Virus record (IMG/VR): IMGVR_UViG_3300044797_000271
Coordinates: 1 to 38,531 of that record
DNA length: 38,531 nt
Direction: 5' to 3' (one strand)
Source of the DNA: a virus
In this document: one piece after another, positions 23,632 through 30,518 of the stretch
Position numbering within the stretch: position 1 is the first letter of the stretch
Layout: each line of letters starts with the position of its first letter
The notes under the pieces: generated by a model
What the model saw: the letters and a program-made list of their open reading frames with translations, nothing else
Told to the model about the DNA's origin: nothing
The model's database searches: none
Position numbers and translations under genes: made by a program

Positions 23632-23721
23632 TGGAGGAGACTATGGGATTCGAACCCATGGAACCCTTGCGAGCCCACAACCTTTCCAGGGTTGCTGTTT
23701 CAACCACTCACACAAGTCTCC
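23632..23721 (-). tRNA. tRNA-Ser(GGA)
   Basis: 90 nt, acceptor GGAGACT/AGTCTCC, encoded CCA. The anticodon arm is CAACC-CTGGAAA-GGTTG and the variable arm is long. Confidence 0.92.
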
Positions 23722-23730
23722 TTAGTGGTA

Positions 23731-23806
23731 TGGAGTCGTTGGTTGGAGTCGAACCAACTAATAACAGTTTTGCAGACTGCCCCCTTATCCGATTGGGTAC
23801 AACGAC
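23731..23806 (-). tRNA. tRNA-Cys(GCA)
   Basis: 76 nt, acceptor GTCGTTG/CAACGAC, discriminator U, encoded CCA. The anticodon arm is GCAGT-CTGCAAA-ACTGT. The T-arm is GTTGG-TTCGACT-CCAAC. Confidence 0.92.
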
Positions 23807-23815
23807 TTATTCTTT

Positions 23816-23824
23816 GTATATATC
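23816..23824 (-). promoter_or_regulatory. Candidate promoter element GATATATAC before tRNA-Cys
   Basis: The minus strand reads CTGATATATACAAAG, ending 10 nt before the tRNA-Cys 5' end. It could drive the tRNA-Cys/Ser cluster. Confidence 0.45.
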
Positions 23825-24047
23825 AGTTTATTACCCTGTCATCTTGAAGGAGGGTAGCCTCCGTGGAAACTACGGTCTCTACGGCCTCTTGCAGGACAAA
23901 AAGAACATCTTCGTCATTTAGATTAGAGGAAATACCTATATCATCCCCGTTGAGATCTTCCATAATAAGAACGAAACCAACATCTTCTGGGAAGAAATCT
24001 TGGATTGCTGCTTGTATTTTTAGTGCTAAATCTTTCAAGTCTGCCAT
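23823..24047 (-). CDS. Small acidic hypothetical protein
   Basis: A 74-residue acidic alpha/beta protein (MADLKDLALKIQAAIQDFFP, then VGFVLIMEDLNGDDIGISSN). Its 3' end overlaps the GATATATAC motif. No family recognised. Confidence 0.65.
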   Translation of the reverse strand: MADLKDLALKIQAAIQDFFPEDVGFVLIMEDLNGDDIGISSNLNDEDVLFVLQEAVETVVSTEATLLQDDRVIN

Positions 24048-24058
24048 TTTATTTTCCT

Positions 24059-24307
24059 TTATATGAAGGCTTTCAGTCTAACTATTCTCAACATTTGATC
24101 TTGGTCATATGAAGAGCCTAATAAGAAATACTGTTTACCAAAACCACTTATTATACAAACTACATCTTCTTTGAAAGGGGGTGGCGGACCACCCTGATCA
24201 TAATAGGAAGGGTTTGAATAGATAAACCAAATACTAACAGTGGAGAAATTATATGCATGGATCTCCTTGCCACTTTTCTCCCAAAACTTCTTGATCTCAG
24301 GATGCAT
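24059..24307 (-). CDS. Small protein with C-terminal LKAFI tail
   Basis: An 82-residue protein. Aromatic strands (TVSIWFIYSNPSYY) and a Gly/Pro loop (GGPPPPF) are followed by VCIISGFGKQYFLLGSS and a C-terminal RIVRLKAFI. The ending matches the LKAFW tails of the 18198 and 36375 products. The start overlaps the end of the upstream GIY-YIG gene by 11 nt. Function unknown. Confidence 0.62.
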   Translation of the reverse strand: MHPEIKKFWEKSGKEIHAYNFSTVSIWFIYSNPSYYDQGGPPPPFKEDVVCIISGFGKQYFLLGSSYDQDQMLRIVRLKAFI

Positions 24308-25166
24308 TGTCCTTAGATATCCTTATTATTGTCTGCTTGCAGACACCATACTTCTTTATTAGCTTTTTTATTGGAACCCTGTTCTTTCTTTGTTCGATTA
24401 TCTCTAACCTTTGACTATCGAACAACTTAGCATTTGGCCCCTTCTCACCCCTCAGGGAAGCAGATATTTTGCGCCTTGTTTCTTCTGAAACAACAGATCC
24501 AGTTTTAGATTTCGACATTTTGTTCTTAGACTCTTCCGTATGCCTCTTTCCCTTATTCGCTTCCGATATTCTTTTTCGGGTTTCTTCTGGTCGCACTTTA
24601 CCGAACCACGGATTATTACTCCCACTTTTACTTTTACCAATATTGGCTTTGTGCTCTGCTGAGCATATTTTACCCATTTTAGTATCTGACATTTTCTTTT
24701 TAGTTGTTTCGGAATGTTCGCCCCAAGGCACGCCCAATTTAGATAAAGAAATAGCTCGTTTAGCCTCTTCTGAGTGATGTTTCCCATACATAGGGTGCTT
24801 CTCTCCTGAAAAAGCTTCTGACAATTTCTTCTTCGTCTCCTCTGAAAGTTTGTCACCTTTCAGATGTCCGTCTCCACCTCGGGTGCCATTTGTAAGCTCC
24901 ACTCCCAAATATTTAAAGTATTCTACCATTTCAATTTCAGCTTGAGGTAATTGTTCTGCTGAATCATACTCTTCGATAATAATAAAATCTGCTTTTTGTC
25001 CTTGTGCCAATAAGGATTTTATCCAATTGTTTTTATGACTTTTGATTTTCAGATAAATTGGTCGATGATGATCTTTAATTCTTCTTTCAATGTCTGATGA
25101 ATAACCGATATACCTCAACTCATGGGAGTTAGGATCGATCAAACCGTACACGATATGTTGTTTCAT
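24297..25166 (-). CDS. GIY-YIG homing endonuclease with NUMOD3 repeats
   Basis: A 289-residue protein. Residues 1-85 form the GIY-YIG nuclease domain (IVYGLIDPNSHELRYIGYSS with the two Tyr strands, and a catalytic Glu in AEIEMVEYF). Residues 100-250 hold at least six NUMOD3-type DNA-binding repeats (for example SEETKKKLSEAFSGEKHPMYG, HSEEAKRAISLSK, TEESKNKMSKSKTG). The C-terminus has a helix-turn-helix-like segment (VPIKKLIKKYGVCKQTIIRI). This is a typical phage segregation-distorting endonuclease. A TGATATATAATA motif overlapping the CYTH stop lies just upstream. Confidence 0.93.
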   Translation of the reverse strand: MKQHIVYGLIDPNSHELRYIGYSSDIERRIKDHHRPIYLKIKSHKNNWIKSLLAQGQKADFIIIEEYDSAEQLPQAEIEMVEYFKYLGVELTNGTRGGDGHLKGDKLSEETKKKLSEAFSGEKHPMYGKHHSEEAKRAISLSKLGVPWGEHSETTKKKMSDTKMGKICSAEHKANIGKSKSGSNNPWFGKVRPEETRKRISEANKGKRHTEESKNKMSKSKTGSVVSEETRRKISASLRGEKGPNAKLFDSQRLEIIEQRKNRVPIKKLIKKYGVCKQTIIRISKDNAS

Positions 25167-25172
25167 ACACTA

Positions 25173-25712
25173 TTATATATCAGAGGTGCCACGTATTTCT
25201 TTCGAAGCAAGATTATAATTACTAAATCTCTTATCCTTGGTTACTTCTTTGATAACTTTGAGGAAGGGAGGTAGTTCTACTTTATCATTGATGTCTTCTA
25301 GCTCAATCTCCATAATAGCTAGTCCTTTGAGATGCCCCTTGAAGAGATCTAGCTCAAAAACTTGATCATGCCACTTGAAAACGAAACGAGTTTTTTCCAC
25401 CGAACATTTATCAGGATTAGAGTGCTTGAGGTACTCACCATACTTCTTTTCCGAGATGGTATGCTCCTTCTCCTCATGCACGCCAGTCTCCACCGGCTTC
25501 TTTTGGTTGAAGTGAAACTCGGTTTCTGTCTCCCCAGTTAGCCCTTTGATGGTCTTTCGGACACGGGCGGCCTGTTCACCTGGGTTTGGTTTCAAGTATG
25601 TTTGATTGATCCTTTTGACATCAATGATACCGTCAAAAAGCTCTGCCAAGTCTGACCAAGACTTTGGAAATTTGACTAAAAATTTACGTTCGCTTTCTAA
25701 TTTGGTTGGCAT
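25173..25712 (-). CDS. CYTH domain protein (triphosphate tunnel enzyme)
   Basis: A 179-residue protein with the N-terminal ExExK signature LESERKFLV (E6, E8, K10). Alternating charged strands of the tunnel barrel follow: ARVRKTI, TETEFHFNQKK, KTRFVFKW, FELDLFKGHLKGLAIMEIELED and the late KDKRFSNYNLA. CYTH enzymes hydrolyse or cyclise triphosphates (inorganic triphosphatase, thiamine triphosphatase, RNA triphosphatase, class IV adenylyl cyclase). With RNA ligases in the same genome an RNA 5'-triphosphatase role is attractive, but the substrate is unproven. Its upstream neighbour is TnpB copy 2. Confidence 0.88.
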   Translation of the reverse strand: MPTKLESERKFLVKFPKSWSDLAELFDGIIDVKRINQTYLKPNPGEQAARVRKTIKGLTGETETEFHFNQKKPVETGVHEEKEHTISEKKYGEYLKHSNPDKCSVEKTRFVFKWHDQVFELDLFKGHLKGLAIMEIELEDINDKVELPPFLKVIKEVTKDKRFSNYNLASKEIRGTSDI

Positions 25713-25759
25713 TATACTTGCTTATCTATTTAGTAATAGGATTGGGCACCGTCATATCG

Positions 25760-26866
25760 TCAATGACCAACGGCTAAAGCCGTTGGCTTGCTGCTCGAAG
25801 ACTTCTCGGCTGCAATAAGCCTATTGACTAAGGCTCTTTCGGCAATATTGATTGCCGCATTGAGGTCTGCATTCATACTATGATAGCAGCTCCTACATTT
25901 GAAAACCGCTTGACTTTTGCGGTTTAGTTTTTCGCAATGACCGCATTCAGAACAAGTTCTACTAGTATTGCGTGGATCAACTTTGACCACCTCAACTCCA
26001 GCAATAGCTGCCTTATAGATAATATAAGTTGCTAACTGATTGAATGCCCATTTGCCAAAACGTTCTCTCTGACTCTTCCTAACGGTTTTCCTGAAACCAT
26101 GCAATTCTTCTAATGCGATGGCTTTCTGGTGCCTTTGAGCAGATTGAACAATTTGTTTGCTAATAATATGATTAGCGTTTCTCTTGAATCTTCCTTCTTG
26201 TCCTGATATTTTTTTCAGATGTCGTTTTGCATTTTTGCTACCGTTAGATTGTAATCTAGCTTTGAGTCCTGCATATCTTTCTCTAACTGTATCCACTTTC
26301 TTACCAGAATAAGTATCGCCTAATGAAGTGGTAGCTAAATTGACGATACCTAAATCAACTCCGAGAAAGTCTTGAGCCTCTTGCAATTTAGATTCAGGCA
26401 CTTCTACGGCTGCTTGCAAGTAGAAACAGCCTTGACGATAGATAAGTTTGGCAGAATTGCGGATAACTCTTTCATCAAGTTTGGCATATGATCCAAAGAT
26501 AATCGGAATAAGAAGCCTACCATCTAAAGAAAGAATGCTAATTTGATCTAATTTTTTCCAGTTAAGAATACGAGCATCATATTCCACAGATGATGTTTTC
26601 TTGAATTGATGCTGTATCTTCTTATCAAGTTTGTAACTATCAGCTACACGAGATAAGGCACGAATAGCAAACTGAGCTGGCAAAGAAAACTTTTCTCGTA
26701 GTTCATAATAGATAGCTTTTTGTAGCTTGACCTTGCTAAACATAGAGTTAGCAACTGCATATTGACTAATCCAGTTGCAAGCCGCATTGAATTGATACAT
26801 TGACTTCAAAAGACTTTTCTTTTGGTCATCGGTAGTCAAAAGTTTGATGGAAGTAGTTAGAAGCAT
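25760..26866 (-). CDS. tnpB: TnpB RNA-guided nuclease, copy 2
   Basis: A 368-residue TnpB closely similar to copy 1. The catalytic residues are intact: Asp in FLGVDLGIVNLATTS, Glu in IALEELHGF and Asp in MNADLNAAIN. The zinc finger is TCSECGHCE...FKCRSC. Differences from copy 1 are spread over the protein and mostly conservative, as expected for two functional paralogs. The gene ends inside the right-end hairpin, which differs from copy 1 by compensatory base changes. A CGATATATAACC element precedes the start. Confidence 0.95.
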   Translation of the reverse strand: MLLTTSIKLLTTDDQKKSLLKSMYQFNAACNWISQYAVANSMFSKVKLQKAIYYELREKFSLPAQFAIRALSRVADSYKLDKKIQHQFKKTSSVEYDARILNWKKLDQISILSLDGRLLIPIIFGSYAKLDERVIRNSAKLIYRQGCFYLQAAVEVPESKLQEAQDFLGVDLGIVNLATTSLGDTYSGKKVDTVRERYAGLKARLQSNGSKNAKRHLKKISGQEGRFKRNANHIISKQIVQSAQRHQKAIALEELHGFRKTVRKSQRERFGKWAFNQLATYIIYKAAIAGVEVVKVDPRNTSRTCSECGHCEKLNRKSQAVFKCRSCYHSMNADLNAAINIAERALVNRLIAAEKSSSSKPTALAVGH

Positions 26867-26870
26867 CGTT

Positions 26871-26882
26871 GGTTATATATCG
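26871..26882 (-). promoter_or_regulatory. CGATATATAACC element upstream of tnpB copy 2
   Basis: Lies 5 nt before the tnpB ATG, equivalent to the element at 7084-7092 in copy 1. Confidence 0.4.
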
Positions 26883-26907
26883 ACTTATTGATCGTTTTCG
26901 TCAATAA

Positions 26908-27255
26908 CTAATTATTTTTCTTATGACGCATTCCTAAAGCCGTGGGCTTCCTGCTATTAAGATCGTGAATTTTCAACCCTAACGGAGCTAATCCTAACCA
27001 CGAACAAAGTTGCATCAAGGGATGTCCCACAAGATTATGAACAGCCCAAGCATGTCTCTCGTATTGAGCTTGTTCACCTTCCAAGGCTTCAGGACACAAC
27101 CGCATTACCACATCAAAAGCTTGTGGCCCTTCCACCAAGAAGATTTCATTTGCCTTATTACAGACCCTAATGTAGTCCTTTTCAACCAAATTAGAGTAAT
27201 CTACCCACCTAATCGTGTCCGCATTGACTAGTTTACCAAGGAAATGCACAAACAT
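26908..27255 (-). CDS. VHN..AHPL family protein, C-terminus replaced by TnpB element
   Basis: A 115-residue protein with the C-terminal motif AWAVHNLVGHPLMQLCSWLG...IHDLN, which matches the 36739 protein (WWFVHNCVAHPLIGLAP...LHDWT). The last 15 residues (from SRKPTALGM) are encoded by the left end of TnpB copy 2. Joining the flanks across the element gives IHDLNDMTVPNPITK-stop, about the length of the paralog tail. The VHN-x-x-AHPL motif is one I know from small phage proteins of unknown function. The start overlaps the upstream stop by 1 nt. Confidence 0.75.
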   Translation of the reverse strand: MFVHFLGKLVNADTIRWVDYSNLVEKDYIRVCNKANEIFLVEGPQAFDVVMRLCPEALEGEQAQYERHAWAVHNLVGHPLMQLCSWLGLAPLGLKIHDLNSRKPTALGMRHKKNN

Positions 27256-28544
27256 TATTGTACCTGCATTAGATTGCGATCTACCTGATCAGTCGATTTG
27301 GAAAGGTCAAAATTTTGATCGATGAACTCAATAATCTCTTTGGGATTGGTCTTATGGTTGAAAACAATATTAGGCCCATGGTTGTCTAAATAAACACATT
27401 TGACACCCGGAATGACCTCTTTGAGACCATCACTGGTGTTCTTGCCACACTCATGACTACCACACTCATGGTACAGTTGCGGCCTAACCGAAAGCTCCGT
27501 CAGCACCGCTTTGGGCGGACAGTGAAAGTGAACGATGCAGTCCATGCCAGGATGTTCTTTGAAGATAATCCTCTGTGACTGACCACCCACGGAAGGCTTA
27601 GCACCGTAGGCAGTGACCTCATTATCACCCTCAGAGTGACATAGGACCATGCCAGTCTCTGGCAGCTGGTTGAAGTCTGTCTTACGCCTAGAAGTGATGA
27701 AAGAGTTATTGTTAACCCTGAAAGCAAAATGCCCAACAGTGGATCCATTGAATGGCTTATAGGCTCCTTTGGCAATACAGTGTTCTACTACTGTCTTCAA
27801 AGAGTGCGGAATTGTCTCCATATCCCATGGAACAGGCTTGCCTGGGACCACTGTGGAGTGAGTAAAGGTACCACTAGCTCGAGAGAGTGTCATCTCTACT
27901 AAGAACTGTAGGGTATCCTCTCGGTCAGTGCTAATAGCGTAACGCGCTTGTTCGGGAGTGATGATCATGTTGGTTCTGGTCTTAGTATCGTTGGCTAAAA
28001 CAAGGTTGGAGGAGTTGGTTTTGAGCAAGTGCAGTCCAGTTAAAAACTGCTCATCCAGGGTAGCGCCACAGGTTGTCTTGAAGGCTATCAGGAAAATGTC
28101 CTTGCGCTCTTTACGAATTTTACTAAGGACTTTCTGAGCAGGCCACAGCAACATAGACTGTTCGCCTTCCGAAGTCTTGAGTCTAGTTTGGTACTTACCG
28201 CTAGGGGTAACTAGGTAATTCGACCATTCATAGCCTACTGGGCCAGAGGTAGTGATGCTACCTTCATAGTCTACCAGGGCTGGATTGAAAAAGATAATCT
28301 TGGTATTAGGGTTGACAATCAACTCGTCAACCAACTTAGAAATGTCATCATTGGTCTCTAGGTGACTACGACGATCTGCCATCTTAGTTAGATGAAGATT
28401 GATACCATAGTCGAGAGCCTCATCGCTGTCTAGGAGAATATCCTCTAATCTACGGGCTGTGGTGCCATAGGCTGGGGCACATAACGCCAAATGATTACGG
28501 ACATGAAAGACCGTACCGCCGCCAATAATCTCAATATTCTTCAT
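27255..28544 (-). CDS. CoaB-like domain fused to class II aldolase-like domain
   Basis: About 429 residues from ATG 28544. Residues 1-215 resemble phosphopantothenoylcysteine synthetase (CoaB/DFP C-terminal domain): IEIIGGGTVFHVRNHLALCAP, a KIIFFNPALVDYEG segment, FKTTCG, and SSNLVLANDTKTRTNMIITP, like the LVAND...N-x-M motif. Residues about 235-415 resemble class II aldolase/adducin proteins: STVVPGKPVPW, GHFAFRV, SFITSRRKT and the metal-binding DCIVHFHCPP with further His and Cys (HECGSHECG). CoaB ligates cysteine to phosphopantothenate, and class II aldolases cleave sugar phosphates. The joint role is unknown. Domain calls are by motif only. Confidence 0.7.
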   Translation of the reverse strand: MKNIEIIGGGTVFHVRNHLALCAPAYGTTARRLEDILLDSDEALDYGINLHLTKMADRRSHLETNDDISKLVDELIVNPNTKIIFFNPALVDYEGSITTSGPVGYEWSNYLVTPSGKYQTRLKTSEGEQSMLLWPAQKVLSKIRKERKDIFLIAFKTTCGATLDEQFLTGLHLLKTNSSNLVLANDTKTRTNMIITPEQARYAISTDREDTLQFLVEMTLSRASGTFTHSTVVPGKPVPWDMETIPHSLKTVVEHCIAKGAYKPFNGSTVGHFAFRVNNNSFITSRRKTDFNQLPETGMVLCHSEGDNEVTAYGAKPSVGGQSQRIIFKEHPGMDCIVHFHCPPKAVLTELSVRPQLYHECGSHECGKNTSDGLKEVIPGVKCVYLDNHGPNIVFNHKTNPKEIIEFIDQNFDLSKSTDQVDRNLMQVQ

Positions 28545-28558
28545 AATACTCTCATTAG

Positions 28559-28918
28559 TCAAATCACACAAACATCATCAGTTCCACCATCGGTAGTTGA
28601 AACTAAACAAGACGATGTTTGATCAAAAGGTAATTTTGTTTTCTTGCCAGCCTTGATTATTTTGGCCCGCTTAGTGCCCTTAACAATACCACCATGCTTA
28701 CCACGAGTAACATAGGCCAGAGTAGTGTGATGGGCATAATGAGTAACAAACCCCAAAATATCCTTAGGATCTTTAGCTACTACCAATCCAACTGTTTGAG
28801 CAAGTTGCTTGATTTGGATACGGTCGCCATCCCGCATAGTTTCGATAACATACTGGGCGGCCTCGAAAACTTGCTTAGAAAAAGCAGTCATACGTTCAAT
28901 ATCGGTGGTTGTGCTCAT
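28559..28918 (-). CDS. Hypothetical protein
   Basis: A 119-residue protein with a GGAG ribosome site. The N-terminal helices (AFSKQVFEAAQYVIETMRDG and RIQIKQLAQTVGLVVAKD) and a basic stretch (KGTKRAKIIKAGKKTKLPF) suggest a small winged-helix-like nucleic-acid-binding protein. This is only a fold guess. It lies 14 nt upstream of the CoaB-like fusion gene. Confidence 0.68.
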   Translation of the reverse strand: MSTTTDIERMTAFSKQVFEAAQYVIETMRDGDRIQIKQLAQTVGLVVAKDPKDILGFVTHYAHHTTLAYVTRGKHGGIVKGTKRAKIIKAGKKTKLPFDQTSSCLVSTTDGGTDDVCVI

Positions 28919-29004
28919 AGTAATTCTCCAAAATTGTGAGGCTTCTCATACCTCTATATACACGCCATGCTGGATGTCAATGCCGCGATGAAATAAAAAA
29001 TAAT

Positions 29005-29079
29005 TCACTCCCAATAATTTTTCCAGTTACCCTTGAATTGCACTTTCAGGCGCTCCATATAGGCATCAATTATTTTTAT
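29005..29079 (-). pseudogene. Remnant of an RNA ligase C-terminus
   Basis: A 24-codon open stretch ending in TGA encodes IIDAYMERLKVQFKGNWKN-YWE. It aligns with the C-terminus of the intact RNA ligase at 29827 (EYLKRLKEYHPDKWADYWE), sharing Y, RLK, W and the final YWE. The upstream frame is closed. It appears to be the tail of a second ligase copy left after rearrangement, next to a GIY-YIG gene. Confidence 0.5.
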
Positions 29080-29100
29080 TTACAAGTCCTCGACTTTATT

Positions 29101-29109
29101 GATATATTA
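29101..29109 (+). promoter_or_regulatory. Candidate promoter element GATATATTA on the plus strand
   Basis: TTGATATATTATATGAGGAGG places the recurring motif 17 nt before the ATG of the plus-strand GIY-YIG gene, followed by its GAGGAGG ribosome site. Confidence 0.45.
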
Positions 29110-29126
29110 TATGAGGAGGCAAAATA

Positions 29127-29839
29127 ATGTCTGAACGACACATAATTTATGGACTTTTAGATCCAATTACTAAAATAATACATTATGTAGGCTACTCTTC
29201 CAACGAAAAGAAAAGAAAAGACTTTACGATCATTGCTATCACAAAAACGGCACCAAAGAAAAACGTATTTGGATCTCGCGTCTTAAAAAACAAGGACTAC
29301 AACCAATTATGGAAGTAATTCAAGAATACTTAACTGCCGAGGAATTGCCAGAGGCAGAAAGATTCTGGTTCGAATACTTCAAATTAGTTGGCGCAGAACT
29401 ATACAACGACCCTCATTATGTTGGCGGCGGCTCAATGAAAGGCAGAACACATACGGAAGAAACTAAACTCAAACTACGAATAAAACGCACAGGCAAGACG
29501 CCTATGAAGGGGAGGACACATACCAAAGAATCTAAACAAAAGATAAGTCATTCAAATAAAGGTAGAACATCGCCCAATAAAGGAAAGTCTCCTACCAACG
29601 AGGTTAGATTGAAAATTAGTAATTCATTGAAAGGAAAACCATCAACAAGAAATGGTAAAACTTGGAAAATGATTGAGGGTAAAATAATTTGGTTTAATAA
29701 ACCAAATGCCACAGAAGGACAACAACAATGTAATAAGTGTGCAAAAATAAAACTATTAGAAGAATTTTATTTCACAAACGCAACACATACAAAACGAAAG
29801 GGAATGTGCAAAATATGTTGCAAATCTCATTCCCAATAA
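29127..29839 (+). pseudogene. Frameshifted GIY-YIG homing endonuclease
   Basis: The first frame (ATG 29127) encodes the GIY-YIG start, RHIIYGLLDPITKIIHYVGYSS, then goes out of frame in the A-rich stretch near 29205-29222. The second frame continues the domain as LYDHCYHKNGTKEKRIWISR, then EVIQEYLTAEELPEAERFWFEY (catalytic Glu) and NUMOD3-type repeats (GRTHTEETKLKLR, GRTHTKESKQKIS). It ends in a CNKCAK...CKICC zinc finger. One missing A would restore KKRKRLYDHCYHK. So this is a single-base frameshift: a dead gene, a sequencing error or a slippage site. It is on the opposite strand to most genes. Confidence 0.82.
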
Positions 29840-30507
29840 TCTGCCCACTTATCAGGATGATATTCTTTTAATCGTTTTAAATATTCATTCGTCTTGACTT
29901 TACACATATAAACTTCGCCATCCACTACGCCTTTGATGACAACACCCTCATCGACATTATAGTGGCCTTTACGCACTTTTTCTACAAAACCTCCGTAGAA
30001 CTTACCGTTGTAAACAAGGTTAGGCATCCAGTCGCTGATACCATAAAAATCCCAGCGTAGTTTTCCTGGGAACAACATTTTACCATCTACTTGAACATCA
30101 ATTAGGTAATGAGTTTTCTTATCTTCTCTCTGATGTTGACCAGCAAAAGAATGAGGCCCCCGAAACTCCGTAAAAAGAATAATCTCTGAGATTGAATCTG
30201 ATTTATTTAGATTTAGAAAATATCGCCCATACTCTTTCATCAAAACATCATCTAGTTTTTCAATAATTGGGTCGCCGAGAAAAGTAGAGACAACTTCTTC
30301 TAAACCGGGGTGCGCTACGTTGAAGTCTCTCTCGCCATCCGCAGTTAGTGGAAACCTATCACGACGAGTTCCAAAAGCATAGAACTTGTCTTTTTGATTC
30401 CAGCACCAATGGATATTAGTGCCGTCTAGTTTCTCATAAGCCCAACATTTTTTGAGCGGACAGTTTTTACTGTCGGTCATTTTAGGATAAACAAGAGGCA
30501 TTTTCAT
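29827..30507 (-). CDS. RNA ligase, second copy (Rnl2-like)
   Basis: A 226-residue protein. The motif I lysine is in YEKLDGTN (K26). It is followed by FYAFGTRRDRF, LFTEFRGPHSFAGQHQ (motif III region), VDEGVVIKG (motif IV) and YMCKVKTNEYL (motif V). The order and spacing match the 4783 ligase, but sequence similarity is modest, so the two are old paralogs or were acquired separately. It seals RNA nicks by adenylyl transfer. The gene lies immediately downstream of the RNase P RNA (12 nt from its 3' end to the start codon). The 3' end overlaps the convergent GIY-YIG pseudogene by 13 nt. Confidence 0.88.
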   Translation of the reverse strand: MKMPLVYPKMTDSKNCPLKKCWAYEKLDGTNIHWCWNQKDKFYAFGTRRDRFPLTADGERDFNVAHPGLEEVVSTFLGDPIIEKLDDVLMKEYGRYFLNLNKSDSISEIILFTEFRGPHSFAGQHQREDKKTHYLIDVQVDGKMLFPGKLRWDFYGISDWMPNLVYNGKFYGGFVEKVRKGHYNVDEGVVIKGVVDGEVYMCKVKTNEYLKRLKEYHPDKWADYWE

Positions 30508-30518
30508 AGTTGAAACCT

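Larger units (their letters stand above)
25760..26955 (-). mobile_element. IS605-type TnpB-only element, copy 2
   Basis: The left end on the minus strand is AGCAGGAAGCCC at 26955 after the flank TTAAT. The right end is the hairpin CCAACGGC-TTTA-GCCGTTGG then GGTCATTGA at 25760. The left-end hairpin is damaged: after CCCACGGCTTTA the sequence passes directly to GGAATGCG, lacking about 9 nt present in copy 1. It is inserted at the 3' end of the 26908 gene. Predicted omega-RNA guide: CGATATGACGGTGCCC on the minus strand after 25760. Confidence 0.88.

Noticed and set aside
23200-23921. Plus-strand ORFs across the Ser/Cys tRNA genes
   Set aside because: They read antisense through three tRNA genes; the repeated GFEPxE-type peptides are just translations of tRNA T-arms.
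24452-24856. 134-codon minus-strand ORF inside the GIY-YIG gene
   Set aside because: It is a shifted frame of the NUMOD3 repeats, Lys/Arg-rich by reflection, without a ribosome site.
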